This document shows positions 41,979 through 52,400 of a stretch of DNA of 64,000 nucleotides, in pieces. The stretch's first letter is position 1; the number at the start of each line of letters is the position of its first letter. Below the pieces are notes generated by a model. That model was given only the letters and a program-made list of their open reading frames with translations. It had not been told where the DNA came from and made no database searches. The position numbers and the translations under genes are program-made. Origin of the DNA: Terriglobia bacterium (GTDB lineage Bacteria > Acidobacteriota > Terriglobia > Terriglobales > Acidobacteriaceae); NCBI GenBank assembly GCA_020073385.1, contig JAIQFH010000005.1:1-64000 (forward strand), given 5' to 3'.

Positions 41979-43222
41979 GCGCCGCGCCGAAACAACTCGA
42001 TCTCTCGGCGCCCCCGATCGTCAAAAAGATCGGCCAGCGCGCCCTCATCGTCGGCATCGTCTTCAGCCTCGGCGCCCTTGTGCTCGCATTCAGGACCCCC
42101 GAAGAGTTCTACCGCGGCTACCTGCTCGGCTACATGGATTGGCTCGGCATCGCGCTCGGCTCCATGGCCATCGTGATGATTCGCCACCTCACCGGTGGGG
42201 GATGGGGTACCGTCATCCGTCGCATTCTCGGTGCCGCCATGCGCACGCTCCCCGTCCTGGCGATCCTCTTCATCCCCATCATCATCGCGGTCCTGCAGCA
42301 CCAGATGTATCCCTGGCTCAAGCCGCTCGGCGCAATCGCAGAGCCGCACATCCGCGAACATCTCGACAAGCACAAGTTCATCAAGGGCGCGTACCTCAAC
42401 AGCACGGGCTTCATCAACCGCGCCATCATCTACCTGGCAATTTGGAATCTGCTCTCGCTCCTGCTGTCCATGTGGTCGAAGCAGACCGACAAGCCCAACG
42501 CTCCGGACAACACCCAGAAATTCAAAGCCGTCGCCGGTCCCGGCCTCATCCTCTACGGTTTCACCATCTCCTTCGCCGCCATCGACTGGATCATGTCGCT
42601 CGATCCCAGCTGGATCTCGACCATCTACGGCCTGATCATCCTCATCGGCGAAGTTCTCGCTGCCATGTGCTTCGCGATCGTCGTCGAGCGCATCCTCGTC
42701 GACTACAAGCCCATGTCCGAGATGCTGAGGCCCGACTTCGTTCACGACCACGGCAAGTGGACGCTCGCCTTCATCATGGTCTGGGCCTATTTCAACTTCT
42801 CGCAGTGGCTCATCATCTGGGCCGGCAATCTGCCCACCGAAATCACGTTCTACCTCAAGCGCATCAACCACGGATGGGGCTACGTCGCCGTCTTTCTGGC
42901 TCTTTTCCACTTCTGCGTCCCATTCGTCATCCTGCTGTCGCGTCCCTTTAAGCGGAACATTCGCAAACTGGTCTGGCTCGCGGTTTGGCTCTTGTGCATG
43001 CGCTTCGTGGATCTCTTCTGGAACATCGAGCCAAACTTCTCCACCAGTTTCAGCGTCACCATCGCCGACATCGTTGTGCCCATTGCCATCGGCAGCATCT
43101 GGATCTTCTTCTTCTGTCGCAACCTGGCCGCTCTTCCGCTGCTGCCTGTCTACGATGTCTCGGCCAATGACGTTTTCGATCCCCATTCCACTCACCCGCC
43201 TGGAATTCCGGAGAACGCATGA
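41975..43222 (+). CDS. actF: Alternative Complex III subunit F, NrfD-like membrane protein
   Basis: This 415-residue, about ten-span subunit is paralogous in fold to ActC and sits beside it in the ACIII membrane arm. Landmarks are the early span GIVFSLGALVLAF, IDWIMSLDPSW, LRPDFVHDHGKW and NFSQWLIIWAGNLPTE. The DH and SLDPSW blocks are typical of ActF. It overlaps actE by ATGA and the next gene by 4 bases. Confidence 0.92.
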   Translation: MSAAPKQLDLSAPPIVKKIGQRALIVGIVFSLGALVLAFRTPEEFYRGYLLGYMDWLGIALGSMAIVMIRHLTGGGWGTVIRRILGAAMRTLPVLAILFIPIIIAVLQHQMYPWLKPLGAIAEPHIREHLDKHKFIKGAYLNSTGFINRAIIYLAIWNLLSLLLSMWSKQTDKPNAPDNTQKFKAVAGPGLILYGFTISFAAIDWIMSLDPSWISTIYGLIILIGEVLAAMCFAIVVERILVDYKPMSEMLRPDFVHDHGKWTLAFIMVWAYFNFSQWLIIWAGNLPTEITFYLKRINHGWGYVAVFLALFHFCVPFVILLSRPFKRNIRKLVWLAVWLLCMRFVDLFWNIEPNFSTSFSVTIADIVVPIAIGSIWIFFFCRNLAALPLLPVYDVSANDVFDPHSTHPPGIPENA

Positions 43223-43746
43223 CGAACGACATCCATCCCGCGAAGACCAACGGACACGGCGACTACGAGCGCCAGGATATCGGTGTTCGCGCCGTCTACT
43301 ATTTCCTCGGTGGTCTTGCGGTAGCCTTGGTCCTCGCCTATTTCGTGGTCAACGGTTTTTACCACTCGCTGGAGAAGCGCGCTCAAGCCGATCAGACACC
43401 GGTGAGTCCGCTGGTCGCCAACGCGCCCGTCGACACCCGTCGCCTGCCCTCGGAATACAAAACCGATTCCGAAGGCGCCGACTATGAAAAATATCTCCAG
43501 AAGAATTTTCCCGAGCCGCAACTGGAAACGAATGAGCGCACCGAGCTGAACAAAATTCGCCAGCGCGAGGAAGAAACTCTCAGTACCTACGATTACGTCG
43601 ACCAGAATGCCGGCACCATCCGCATTCCCATTGATCGCGCCATGGATCTCCTGGCCCAACGCGGACTCCCCACCCGCACGCAGCCCTCAGACCTGATCGC
43701 CGTCTCAAGTACGCAGGGGAAAGCGAAGGAAGCAAATAAGAAGTGA
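43219..43746 (+). CDS. Unknown single-span protein inside the ACIII-caa3 locus
   Basis: This 175-residue protein has a short polar N-terminus, one membrane span (RAVYYFLGGLAVALVLAYFV, about 24-45) and a charged periplasmic tail rich in Glu, Arg and Gln with predicted helices. No heme or metal motif is present. It overlaps actF and the SCO gene by 4 bases each, so it is translationally tied to both. By position it could be an extra ACIII subunit or an assembly factor. I do not recognise the family. Confidence 0.75.
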   Translation: MTNDIHPAKTNGHGDYERQDIGVRAVYYFLGGLAVALVLAYFVVNGFYHSLEKRAQADQTPVSPLVANAPVDTRRLPSEYKTDSEGADYEKYLQKNFPEPQLETNERTELNKIRQREEETLSTYDYVDQNAGTIRIPIDRAMDLLAQRGLPTRTQPSDLIAVSSTQGKAKEANKK

Positions 43747-44807
43747 ATGCCCTGAACAAAATTTCGATGTTAAACAATGCTGCTTGTGCATGCACCACGG
43801 CCGAAGTAAGCACTACTCATGTGGGGACAGCCGCCCCCGGCTGTCCGGTCGAGCGAAACTCGACAGCCGCGGCCGGGAAGCAGCACTTATCGGTTGTTCT
43901 CAGCCGTTCTCAGCGCCCTCTGCGAGTCCTCAGCGCCCTCTGCGGTAAAGCCTTTTTGCCGGCAGTGTTGCTGCTCCTGGCCTCCACAGCCTGGGGACAA
44001 GCTATGTCCAAAGGCATCATGTCCCCGCCCGCGAGCGTGCGTCCCCCGTACCTGCAAAACGTCGGCATCGAGCAGCGTCTAGACGCCCAGGTCCCCGGAG
44101 ATCTCTCCTTCGTCGACGACACTGGCCGTGCAGTCAAACTAGGCGAATACTTCGGCAAAAAGCCGCTGATCCTGAACCTCGTCTACTACAACTGCCCCAT
44201 GCTCTGCGGCGAGGCTCTCGCCGGCCTGACCGGCTCCATGAAGCTGATCAAGTTCGACGCCGGCAACGAATTCGAAGTCGTCACAGTCAGTTTCAATCCG
44301 CTGGAAACTCCGCAACTCGCCGCGGAAAAAAAGCGGGACTACTTAAAACGCTACGGACGCCCGAATGCCGCCGCCGGCTGGCACTTCCTCACCGGCCCCG
44401 CCGACTCAATCAACGCCCTAACCAAGGCCGTGGGTTTCCAATATCAATACGACGCCGCCAAGAACCAGTACGCGCACGCGACCGCGATCATGGTTCTCAC
44501 TCCGCAAGGCCGCATCTCGCGCTACTTCTACGGCGTCGACTTTCCGCCGAAAGACCTGCGCATGGGATTAGTAGAAGCCTCGCAGGGAAAAATCGGCAAC
44601 GCCGTCGATCAAGTTCTTTTGTACTGCTATCACTACGATCCCGCCACCGGCAAATACGGCGCGATCGTCAGCAACATGTTGAAACTGGGCGGCGCGCTCA
44701 CCATCTTGTTCGTCGGCGCCCTGATCCTCATCCTCCTCCGCCTGGAGCGAATCGCTCCCCGCAAAGGGTGGGATCACGTCAAACCGCATCAGGCAGGACT
44801 AAGTTAA
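43743..44807 (+). CDS. SCO-type copper chaperone, with repeat-filled N-terminus and C-terminal anchor
   Basis: This SCO1/SenC protein delivers copper to the CuA site of oxidase subunit II, encoded next. The copper ligands are Cys151 and Cys155 in YYNCPMLCGEAL and His245 in YAHATAIMVL. A C-terminal membrane span (GALTILFVGALILILLRL) is present. The GTG start overlaps the previous stop (GTGA). Residues of about 26-72 come from an RA copy (43818-43870, read as HVGTAAPGCPVERNS) and an RB copy (43897-43948, RSQRPLRVLSALCGKAF). The normal signal LPAVLLLLASTAWG follows, so the repeat peptide lies ahead of the signal. Confidence 0.85.
   Translation: MNALNKISMLNNAACACTTAEVSTTHVGTAAPGCPVERNSTAAAGKQHLSVVLSRSQRPLRVLSALCGKAFLPAVLLLLASTAWGQAMSKGIMSPPASVRPPYLQNVGIEQRLDAQVPGDLSFVDDTGRAVKLGEYFGKKPLILNLVYYNCPMLCGEALAGLTGSMKLIKFDAGNEFEVVTVSFNPLETPQLAAEKKRDYLKRYGRPNAAAGWHFLTGPADSINALTKAVGFQYQYDAAKNQYAHATAIMVLTPQGRISRYFYGVDFPPKDLRMGLVEASQGKIGNAVDQVLLYCYHYDPATGKYGAIVSNMLKLGGALTILFVGALILILLRLERIAPRKGWDHVKPHQAGLS
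43818..43948 (+). repeat. RA and RB repeats inside the SCO gene
   Basis: gtggggacagccgcccccgg, ctgtcc, gtcgagcgaaactcgac; then ctcagccgttctcagcgccc and ctcagcgccctctgcggtaa. Both keep the reading frame open. Confidence 0.75.
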
Positions 44808-44813
44808 ACGCAA

Positions 44814-45815
44814 ATGTTCGATAACTTTCCATTGTGGCCGCAACGGGCCTCCAGCATGGCGGGCAACGTCGATGCTCTGTTCATCTTCCTGCTCATCGTT
44901 TCCGGGCTGATGACCCTTCTCATCTTCACCGCCATCATCTATTTCGCTGCCCGCTATCGCTATCGCAAAGGCGTTCCCGCTGAACAGATCGAAGGCTCCA
45001 TTCCCCTCGAACTCAGCTGGTCGCTCATTCCCCTCGGCGTCTTCATGGTCATCTTCGCCTGGGGCGCCGTCGTCTATTTCAAGGGCCGCACTCCGCCTCG
45101 CGATTCCACCGAAGTCTACGTCGTCGCCAAGCAATGGATGTGGAAGCTCGAACACGCGGAAGGCCAGCGCGAGATCAACGAACTCCACGTCCCCGTAGGC
45201 CGCGACGTCAAACTCATCATGACTTCGCAGGACGTCATCCACAGCTTCTTCGTCCCCGCGTTCCGCATGAAGCAAGACGTGCTCCCCGGCCGCTACACCG
45301 TCGCCTGGTTCCACGCCACCAAGCCGGGTACATATCACTTGTTCTGCGCAGAATATTGCGGCACCCAGCACTCTGGCATGATCGGCTCCATCGTCGTCAT
45401 GGAGCCCGCGCAATACGAAGCCTGGATGAGCGGCGGCACCGGCGGCCCGCTCTCCGCGACCGGAGAGAAGATTTTCGCCGAACTCGGCTGCGTGACCTGC
45501 CATCGCTCCGACACGCAGGGACGCGGCCCCAACCTGCAGGGAGTTTTCGGCAAGCCCGTTCAACTCGAAGATGGACGCATGCTCACCGCCGACGAGAATT
45601 ACGTTCGCGAATCCATCCTCGATCCCGGCGCGAAAGTCGTCAAAGGCTTCAAGCCCGTCATGCCGACTTTCCAGGGACTGGTCAGTGAAGAGCAACTCAA
45701 CGCGCTGGTGGCCTACGTGAAATCACAGTCGCAACCCGGCGCGGGCGTTGCCAAGGCGAACGCCGCCGTGACCGCGCCCGAAGGCGCGCCCGGCAAAGGA
45801 AATCAGGTGCAATAG
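44814..45815 (+). CDS. ctaC: Cytochrome c oxidase subunit II (caa3 type, CuA plus heme c)
   Basis: This 333-residue subunit has two N-terminal spans, then the CuA domain: VIHSFFVPAFRMKQD with the first His, and Cys178, Cys182 and His186 in FCAEYCGTQHSGM. A fused cytochrome c domain follows with CVTCH (226-230), which marks the caa3 type that takes electrons from cytochrome c or directly from ACIII. It starts 6 bases after the SCO stop and leaves 3 bases before ctaD. Confidence 0.95.
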   Translation: MFDNFPLWPQRASSMAGNVDALFIFLLIVSGLMTLLIFTAIIYFAARYRYRKGVPAEQIEGSIPLELSWSLIPLGVFMVIFAWGAVVYFKGRTPPRDSTEVYVVAKQWMWKLEHAEGQREINELHVPVGRDVKLIMTSQDVIHSFFVPAFRMKQDVLPGRYTVAWFHATKPGTYHLFCAEYCGTQHSGMIGSIVVMEPAQYEAWMSGGTGGPLSATGEKIFAELGCVTCHRSDTQGRGPNLQGVFGKPVQLEDGRMLTADENYVRESILDPGAKVVKGFKPVMPTFQGLVSEEQLNALVAYVKSQSQPGAGVAKANAAVTAPEGAPGKGNQVQ

Positions 45816-45818
45816 TTT

Positions 45819-47468
45819 ATGGCTACGGCTACTGTTCCATCGGTCGAACGAGAGAATTACCTCAACAAGCACTACGGTGTTGAATCGTGGCTGCTCACCA
45901 CGGACCACAAGCGCATCGCCCTGCTCTACCTGATCTCGATCACTTTCTTCTTCTTCATCGGCGGATTCTTCGCCCTGCTCATCCGCCTCGAGTTGCTTAC
46001 CCCCGCCAGCGATCTCGTCCAGGCCGATACCTACAACAAGCTCTTCACGATGCACGGCCAGGTGATGGTCTTCTTCTTCCTGATCCCGTCCATCCCTGCG
46101 GTGCTGGGAAATTTCCTCATTCCGTTGATGATCGGCGCGAAAGATCTCGCCTTCCCGCGCGTCAATCTGCTGAGCTGGTACCTCTACATCATCGGCGGCA
46201 TCATGATGGTCCACTGCATGTTGACCGGCGGCGTCGATACCGGCTGGACCTTCTACACGCCCTTTAGCACCGCCTTCAGCAACACGAAAGTGATTGAAGC
46301 CGGACTTGCCATCTTTGTCGCCGGGTTCTCCTCCATCCTCACCGGACTGAACTTTGTCGTTACTATCCACCGCATGCGCGCTCCCGGATTGACCTGGTCG
46401 CGCCTTCCCCTCTTCGTCTGGGCGCACTACGCCACCAGCATCATCCAGATTCTCGGGACTCCCGTCGTCGCCATTACGCTCGTTCTTGTCGTCGCCGAAC
46501 GGTCCCTGCATCTCGGCATCTTCGATCCCAAACTTGGCGGCGACCCTCTCCTCTTCCAGCACCTGTTCTGGTTCTACTCGCATCCTGCCGTCTACATCAT
46601 GATTCTGCCCTCGATGGGCGTCGTCACCGAGATCATTGCCTGCTTCTCGCGCAAGCGCATCTTCGGATACAGCTTCGTCGCTCTCTCCTCGATAGCCATC
46701 GCGGTCTTCGGATTCCTCGTCTGGGCGCACCACATGTTCGTCGCCGGAATCTCCGTCTACGCCGCGCTCATCTTCTCCCTGCTGAGCTACTCCGTCGCCG
46801 TTCCCTCGGCCGTCAAAGTCTTCAACTGGACCGCGACTCTGTATAAAGGCTCCATCCGCTACGACGCGCCCATGCTCTACGCGTTCGGCTTCCTCGGCCT
46901 GTTCACCATGGGCGGACTGACCGGCCTTTTCCTCGCCGCACTCGGCGTCGATGTGCATGTGACGGACACTTATTTCGTCATCGCCCACTTCCACTACATC
47001 ATGGTCGGCGGCGCGCTCATGGGGTATTTGGGCGGAATGCATTTCTGGTGGCCGAAGATTTCCGGCAAGCTCTATCCCGAAGGTTGGGCACGCCTCGCCG
47101 CCCTGATCGTGTTCATCGGATTCAACCTGACCTTCTTCCCGCAATTTATTCTCGGATATCTCGGCATGCCTCGCCGTTACGCCGACTACAGCCACATGCC
47201 CGAGTTTCAGATCCTCAACGTGTTTTCGACCGCGGGATCGACCGTGCTCGGTGTCGGCTACTTGCTGCCCATGATTTACTTCCTCTGGTCGATGCGGTAC
47301 GGAAAGCCAGCCCCCGACAATCCGTGGAACGCCGCCGGACTCGAGTGGAAGACACCGTCTCCGCCCACGACTTACAACTTCGAGGAAGAGCCTGTCGTGA
47401 CCTGGGAAGCCTATAACTACGACGAGATTGATAAAGGCCACAAAGAGGAGGTCCACGTTGTCGGATAG
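45819..47468 (+). CDS. ctaD: Cytochrome c oxidase subunit I
   Basis: This 549-residue heme-copper oxidase core has twelve or so spans. Visible landmarks are [23 protein letters not shown] with the low-spin heme His, the [13 protein letters not shown] loop of the CuB/cross-linked Tyr region, WAHHMFVAG with two CuB His and HFHYIMVGG with the two heme His. It reduces O2 to water and pumps protons. It overlaps ctaE by 11 bases. Confidence 0.96.
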   Translation: MATATVPSVERENYLNKHYGVESWLLTTDHKRIALLYLISITFFFFIGGFFALLIRLELLTPASDLVQADTYNKLFTMHGQVMVFFFLIPSIPAVLGNFLIPLMIGAKDLAFPRVNLLSWYLYIIGGIMMVHCMLTGGVDTGWTFYTPFSTAFSNTKVIEAGLAIFVAGFSSILTGLNFVVTIHRMRAPGLTWSRLPLFVWAHYATSIIQILGTPVVAITLVLVVAERSLHLGIFDPKLGGDPLLFQHLFWFYSHPAVYIMILPSMGVVTEIIACFSRKRIFGYSFVALSSIAIAVFGFLVWAHHMFVAGISVYAALIFSLLSYSVAVPSAVKVFNWTATLYKGSIRYDAPMLYAFGFLGLFTMGGLTGLFLAALGVDVHVTDTYFVIAHFHYIMVGGALMGYLGGMHFWWPKISGKLYPEGWARLAALIVFIGFNLTFFPQFILGYLGMPRRYADYSHMPEFQILNVFSTAGSTVLGVGYLLPMIYFLWSMRYGKPAPDNPWNAAGLEWKTPSPPTTYNFEEEPVVTWEAYNYDEIDKGHKEEVHVVG

Positions 47469-48168
47469 CCAAGCTGCCGTCCCACACCACGACGGTCTCC
47501 ACAACCCGGCTCTGCTCCATCATTTCGCTACCGAAGAGCAGCAGCGCGACTCCGCCAGCTTCGGCATGTGGATCTTCCTGGCGACCGAAGTCATGTTCTT
47601 CGGCGGCCTGTTCTGCGCCTACCTGATCTACCGCCGCTGGTATTTCGGAGACTTCGCCGCCGCCAGCAAATCCATCAATGCGGCGCTCGGCGCCACCAAC
47701 ACCGCTGTCCTGATCTGCAGCAGCTTGACCGTGGTGCTCGCCATCTGGGCCGCGCAAACCGCTCGTCGCGGGCTCATGATTCTGATGCTCGTTCTCACTA
47801 TGCTGTTCGGCGTCGCCTTCCTCGGCATCAAGGGCATTGAGTACAAAGACAAATTCGAAGAGCACCATGTTCCCGGCGTAAGTTTCAGCTTCGACCATCA
47901 GCAGATCCCCGGGCACCCCGATCAATACGCCAACCCACAGCACGCCCAGATCTTCTTCGCTCTGTACTTCATCATGACCGGCCTCCACGCCCTGCACATG
48001 GTCGTCGGACTCGGCATCTTCACCTGGCTTTTGTGGATGGCGTGGAAGGGCCGCTTCACTCCGCACTATCACACGCCGCTCGAAATCGGCGGCCTCTATT
48101 GGCACTTCGTAGATATCGTCTGGATTTACCTGTTCCCATTGCTGTATCTAATTGACCGTCACCCGTAA
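47458..48168 (+). CDS. ctaE: Cytochrome c oxidase subunit III
   Basis: This 236-residue protein with about seven spans includes [38 protein letters not shown] and [13 protein letters not shown], all typical of subunit III. I choose the TTG at 47458: GAGGAGGT ends 5 bases upstream and the start lies inside the ctaD end, giving an 11-base overlap. An upstream ATG at 47428 has no such site. Confidence 0.93.
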   Translation: MSDSQAAVPHHDGLHNPALLHHFATEEQQRDSASFGMWIFLATEVMFFGGLFCAYLIYRRWYFGDFAAASKSINAALGATNTAVLICSSLTVVLAIWAAQTARRGLMILMLVLTMLFGVAFLGIKGIEYKDKFEEHHVPGVSFSFDHQQIPGHPDQYANPQHAQIFFALYFIMTGLHALHMVVGLGIFTWLLWMAWKGRFTPHYHTPLEIGGLYWHFVDIVWIYLFPLLYLIDRHP

Positions 48169-48183
48169 GAACTGAGACATCGT

Positions 48184-48477
48184 ATGTCGAACCACTCCAA
48201 ATCGTCGCCACTTACAAGTTATTTCGCAGTGTGGGGAGCTCTCCTGCTGGGCACATTCCTCACCTACGAAGCCGCGTTGATCGATCTAGGCCGTTTCAAC
48301 GCCGCCGTAGCTCTCACCATTGCCACAACGAAGGCATTACTAGTCGCTCTGTTCTTCATGCACCTAAAAGGCGCCAGCGAAAAACTCCTGAAGCTCGTCG
48401 TAGCCTCGACGATCTTCTTCCTGATCCTCCTCTTGGCCCTCTCCATGTTCGACTACGGCACCCGCTCCTTCAGCTAG
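48184..48477 (+). CDS. ctaF: Cytochrome c oxidase subunit IV (prokaryotic type)
   Basis: This 97-residue protein has three membrane spans with SYFAVWGALLLGTFLTYEAA, TKALLVALFFMHLKG (the core of the prokaryotic subunit IV family) and a last span. It closes the respiratory locus, 15 bases after ctaE. An RA hairpin follows within 4 bases of the stop. Confidence 0.9.
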   Translation: MSNHSKSSPLTSYFAVWGALLLGTFLTYEAALIDLGRFNAAVALTIATTKALLVALFFMHLKGASEKLLKLVVASTIFFLILLLALSMFDYGTRSFS

Positions 48478-48480
48478 CTT

Positions 48481-48528
48481 GTGTAGGGACGGACGCCTCG
48501 TCCGTCCCGCGATCAAAGCGAGCGCCCG
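48481..48528 (+). repeat. RA repeat copy
   Basis: gtagggacggacgcctcgtc, cgtccc: a perfect hairpin just past the ctaF stop. It has no T-run, so a simple intrinsic terminator is not supported. Confidence 0.8.
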
Positions 48529-48559
48529 TGCAACAGAACTCTGCTAATTGCCAGTCAGA

Positions 48560-48722
48560 ACCGTGGAAGAGCGGCCCTTTAGGAGGTTGCGGAAAAACTC
48601 CTAAATGCCGATGGTAATGTGGAAGAGCGGCGCTTTAGCGCCGCGTAAAGCGCGCACAATCAACAATGGGCTTCAGCCCCAGTGGCCGCCTATCGCGGCG
48701 ATCGGAGTTTTTCCGTAACCTG
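48560..48722. repeat. RE repeats with an 18-bp inverted-repeat (MITE-like) frame
   Basis: aggttgcggaaaaactcc at 48584-48601 and ggagtttttccgtaacct at 48704-48721 are inverted copies matching at 17 of 18 positions. They enclose 102 bases with an RE unit (gaagagcggcgctttagcgc). A truncated RE start (ccgtggaagagcggcccttt) abuts the left arm. The remainder of the ctaF-zinc-ribbon gap shows nothing else. Confidence 0.6.
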
Positions 48723-48849
48723 TTAGGACCGCGTCACCCGCCCAAAATTGAAAGGGCCTTCAGGCCCCGTATTCCGCCAAAAACTCGACCTCGAATCTCT
48801 CCCCCTCCTGCGGTATACTCGCCCGTCAAGCTGACGCGCGAGGTGAACC

Positions 48850-49476
48850 ATGGCTTTCTGCAATTCCTGCGGTGCACCCCTCAACGAGGGAACGAAATTC
48901 TGCAACAAATGCGGCGCTGCCGCTTCCGGCGCTCCCGCCGCCGTTGCCCAGCCAATGGCTCCCGGGCCGCCGCCCTCCAAAGGCGGCAGCAGTGCCCTCA
49001 AAATTATCCTGATCATCGTCGGAGTCATCGTCCTCATCGGAGTCCTCGGTATGGTCACGTGCGGCATCGTCATCCATCGCGCTATGAAGAATGCCCACGT
49101 CTCCCAGAAGGGCGACAACGTAAAAGTCGAAACTCCTTTCGGCAATATGGAGACCTCCACCGATCCCGACAAAACCGCCCAGGAACTCGGCGTCGAGATC
49201 TACCCCCGCGCGCAGGTGCAGAAAGCGGGTACGGCCTCGGTCACATTCGGCAGCCTCCACACCGTCACCGCCAACTTCGAGAGCAGCGATTCTGTGGAGA
49301 AAATCTGTGACTTCTACCGGCAGAAGTTTCCCAGCGCCCAGGTCGCCAGTTCCGACCAAAACCGCTGCAGCATCGTCTCCGGCGACAAAGGCAACTCGAC
49401 GACCGTCACCGTCCAGTCCAGTGGCGACGGTTCCAGATTCACCATCGTCTCCATGACGAAGAAGTCCCAGGACTGA
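48850..49476 (+). CDS. Zinc-ribbon membrane protein of unknown function
   Basis: This 208-residue protein starts with a zinc ribbon (Cys4, Cys7, Cys18, Cys21: CNSCGAPL...CNKCGAAA), then a Pro/Ala linker, one membrane span (about 50-75, IILIIVGVIVLIGVLGM) and a 120-residue outer domain. The ribbon would face the cytoplasm. The outer domain contains LGVEIYPRAQVQKAGTASV and a CDFYRQKFP block, but I cannot name it. It is followed after 14 bases by the FAD/FeS gene. Confidence 0.75.
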   Translation: MAFCNSCGAPLNEGTKFCNKCGAAASGAPAAVAQPMAPGPPPSKGGSSALKIILIIVGVIVLIGVLGMVTCGIVIHRAMKNAHVSQKGDNVKVETPFGNMETSTDPDKTAQELGVEIYPRAQVQKAGTASVTFGSLHTVTANFESSDSVEKICDFYRQKFPSAQVASSDQNRCSIVSGDKGNSTTVTVQSSGDGSRFTIVSMTKKSQD

Positions 49477-49490
49477 GAAGACCCAGGTTG

Positions 49491-52400
49491 ATGTCAGACA
49501 CTGCCGCAGATTCCGTGCCAGCCTCAAAATCATCACTCACTGATCCCTTGGGGCTGCACGAAGCCCTGCGGACTCACGTCCGTGGCGACGTGAAGTTCGA
49601 CAACGGCAGTCGCGCCCTCTACGCTACGGATGGTTCCAACTACCGCCAGGTCCCTATCGGCGTAGTTCTCCCGCGTGACGCCGACGACGTCCTCGCCGCC
49701 ATCTCCGTTTGCCGCGAATTCGCTGCTCCGCTTCTCTGCCGCGGCGGAGGCACCTCCCTCGCCGGACAATGCTGCAACGTCGCCGTCGTTCTCGACTTCA
49801 CAAAGTATATGGGGAAGATTCTCGAGATCGATCCCGACCGCCGCATCGCCAGAGTCCAACCCGGAGTGGTCCTCGACCATCTCCGCAACGCCGCCGAAAA
49901 ATATCACCTGACCTTCGCCCCTGATCCCGCGAGCCACGACCGCTGCACCATCGGCGGCATGATCGGCAACAATTCCTGCGGCGTCCACTCCATCATGGGC
50001 GGCAAGACAGACGACAACATCGAAGCCCTGGAAGTTGTAACGTACGACGGCGTCCGCCTAAGCGTAAGTCAGAATGTAATCCGCGCCGCTGGTGCCCGAG
50101 ATGAATCGTGTGGGGATAGCCGCCCCCGGCTGCCTGTCCTGAGCGAAGTCGAAGGATCCGGCGGCCCGGAAGTATCGGGCCGCAGCGCCCTCACTAGGGT
50201 CGATCAGATCGCCTCGACCCTCAAGCAAATCGCAGATCAATACTCCGACCTGATCCGTCAGAAATTCCCCAACATCCCCCGTCGCGTCTCCGGCTACAAC
50301 CTTAACTATCTCCTCCCAGAGAACGGTTTCCACGTAGCCCGCTCCTTGGTCGGCTCCGAAGGCACCTGCGCCACAATCCTCGAAGCCACCTGCCGCCTTA
50401 TCGAAAGCCCACCCGCGCGCGTCCTGGTAGTCCTCTCTTATCCCGACATCTACCAATGCGCCGACCACATCCCTGAAATTCTCGAACATAAGCCCATCGG
50501 CCTCGAAGGCTTCGACGACCTCCTCGTCTACTACGAGCGCACAAAAGGCATCAACACCGACGGTCTCGCCTTACTCCCCGAAGGCGGAGGATGGCTCATG
50601 GTCGAATTCGGCGCCGAATCCATCCCCGGCGCGGAAATGCAGGCCCAGCGCCTGATCGACGCGCTCCGCCGCAGCCCCAATCCTCCCAACGTAAAGCTCT
50701 ACTCCGGCGCCAACGCCAAGCGCGTTTGGGAAATTCGTGAGTCGAGTCTCGGCGCAACCTCGCACGTCCCCGGCGAGCCGCTGAACTGGGAAGGATGGGA
50801 AGACGCCGCTGTCGCTCCAGAAAAACTAGGCGGATATCTCCGCGACCTCCGCAAAATGATGGCCGGGTTCAACTACAAAGGTTCGCTCTACGGACATTTT
50901 GGCCACGCCTGCGTCCATACGCGCCTCAACTTCGACCTGCAATCGAAAGAGGGAATTGCCAAGTACCGCCGCTTTGTCGAAGAAGCCGCCGACCTGGTAG
51001 TCAGTTACGGTGGCTCGCTCTCCGGCGAACACGGCGACGGACAAGCCCGCGCCGAACTCCTCCCCAAAATGTTTGGTCCCGAATTAATGGAGGCCTTTCG
51101 CAAATTCAAAACCGCCTGGGATCCCGACTGGAAGATGAACCCGGGCAAGCTGATTGAGCCCAACAAGCTCGACGAAAATCTCCGCCTGGGCGCGAACTAC
51201 TCCCCATGGGAGCCGCAAACTCATTTCCAGTTCCCGCAAGATCACGGCAGCCTATCGCACGCGGCACTGCGCTGCGTCGGTGTAGGCAAGTGCCGTCGTG
51301 AAGAAGGCGGCGTCATGTGCCCCAGTTGGCGCGCCACCCACGACGAAGAGCACTCCACCCGCGGCCGCGCCCACCTCCTCTGGGAGATGACGCAAGGAGA
51401 AGTCATCCGCGACGGCTGGCGCAGCGACGAAGTCAAACACTCCCTGGATCTCTGCCTGGCCTGCAAAGGATGCAAGAGCGACTGCCCCGTAAGCGTCGAT
51501 GTCGCCACCTACAAAGCCGAATTCCTCTCTCACTACTACGAAGGCCGTCTCCGCCCCCTGAATGCCTACGCTTTCGGCAACATCGACTTCTGGGCGAGCC
51601 TGGCGTCGAAAGCACCAGGCCTGATCAACCTGACAACGCAACTCCCGTTCCTAAGCGACATCGCCAAAAAGATCGGAGGCATTCCCGCAAAGCGCCGCAT
51701 CCCCCCATTCGCTCCGCAGACGTTCAAACAATGGTTCAGCTCGTGTAGGGGCGGACGCCTTCGGAAGTTTACCCTGAGCGAAGTCGAGAGGTCCCGCGAG
51801 CGCCAGCGAGCGTGGTCGACAGCGGCCCATGACCCAGACACACCGAATCCATGGCAAGACAGCCCCGAAGGGGCGGCATACGGAAGCCCGGAGCAACCGT
51901 GGAAGAGCCGCGCTTCAGCGCCGCGTCAGACGTCCGAAGAAGATGGCACTTCAGCCCCCGAGGTTCTCCTCTGGGCCGACACTTTCAACAATTACTTCCT
52001 CCCCCAAACCGCCCGCGCCGCCGTCGAGGTCCTCGAAACCGCCGGATTCCGCGTCCTCGTCCCGCAAGCCAATCTCTGCTGCGGACGCCCCCTCTACGAC
52101 TTCGGCATGCTGGATCGCGCCGAGCGCCTGCTCCTCGAAATCCTCGACCAACTCGAGCCCGAAATCGAAGCCGGCATCCCCGTAGTCGGATTGGAACCGT
52201 CCTGCGTCGCCGTCTTCCGCGACGAACTCACCAACCTCTTCCCCCACGACGCCCGCGCACAAGCTCTGAGCAAACAAACATTCCTGCTGAGCGAATTCCT
52301 GGAACAGAAGCTAATCCCCGGCGCGAGCCTGCCTCAACTAAACCGCAAAGCCGTACTCCACGGCCACTGCCATCACAAATCCATCATGAAGATGACCGCC

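Noticed and set aside
41798..43195. 465-codon antisense frame across actF.
   Set aside because: Acidic, low-complexity shadow of a membrane-protein gene, with no start signal or family likeness.
45723..47504. 593-codon antisense frame across the oxidase subunit I gene.
   Set aside because: It is a mirror of strong GC codon bias in ctaD; its composition (Asp/Glu/His/Gly-rich, no domain) is that of an antisense shadow.
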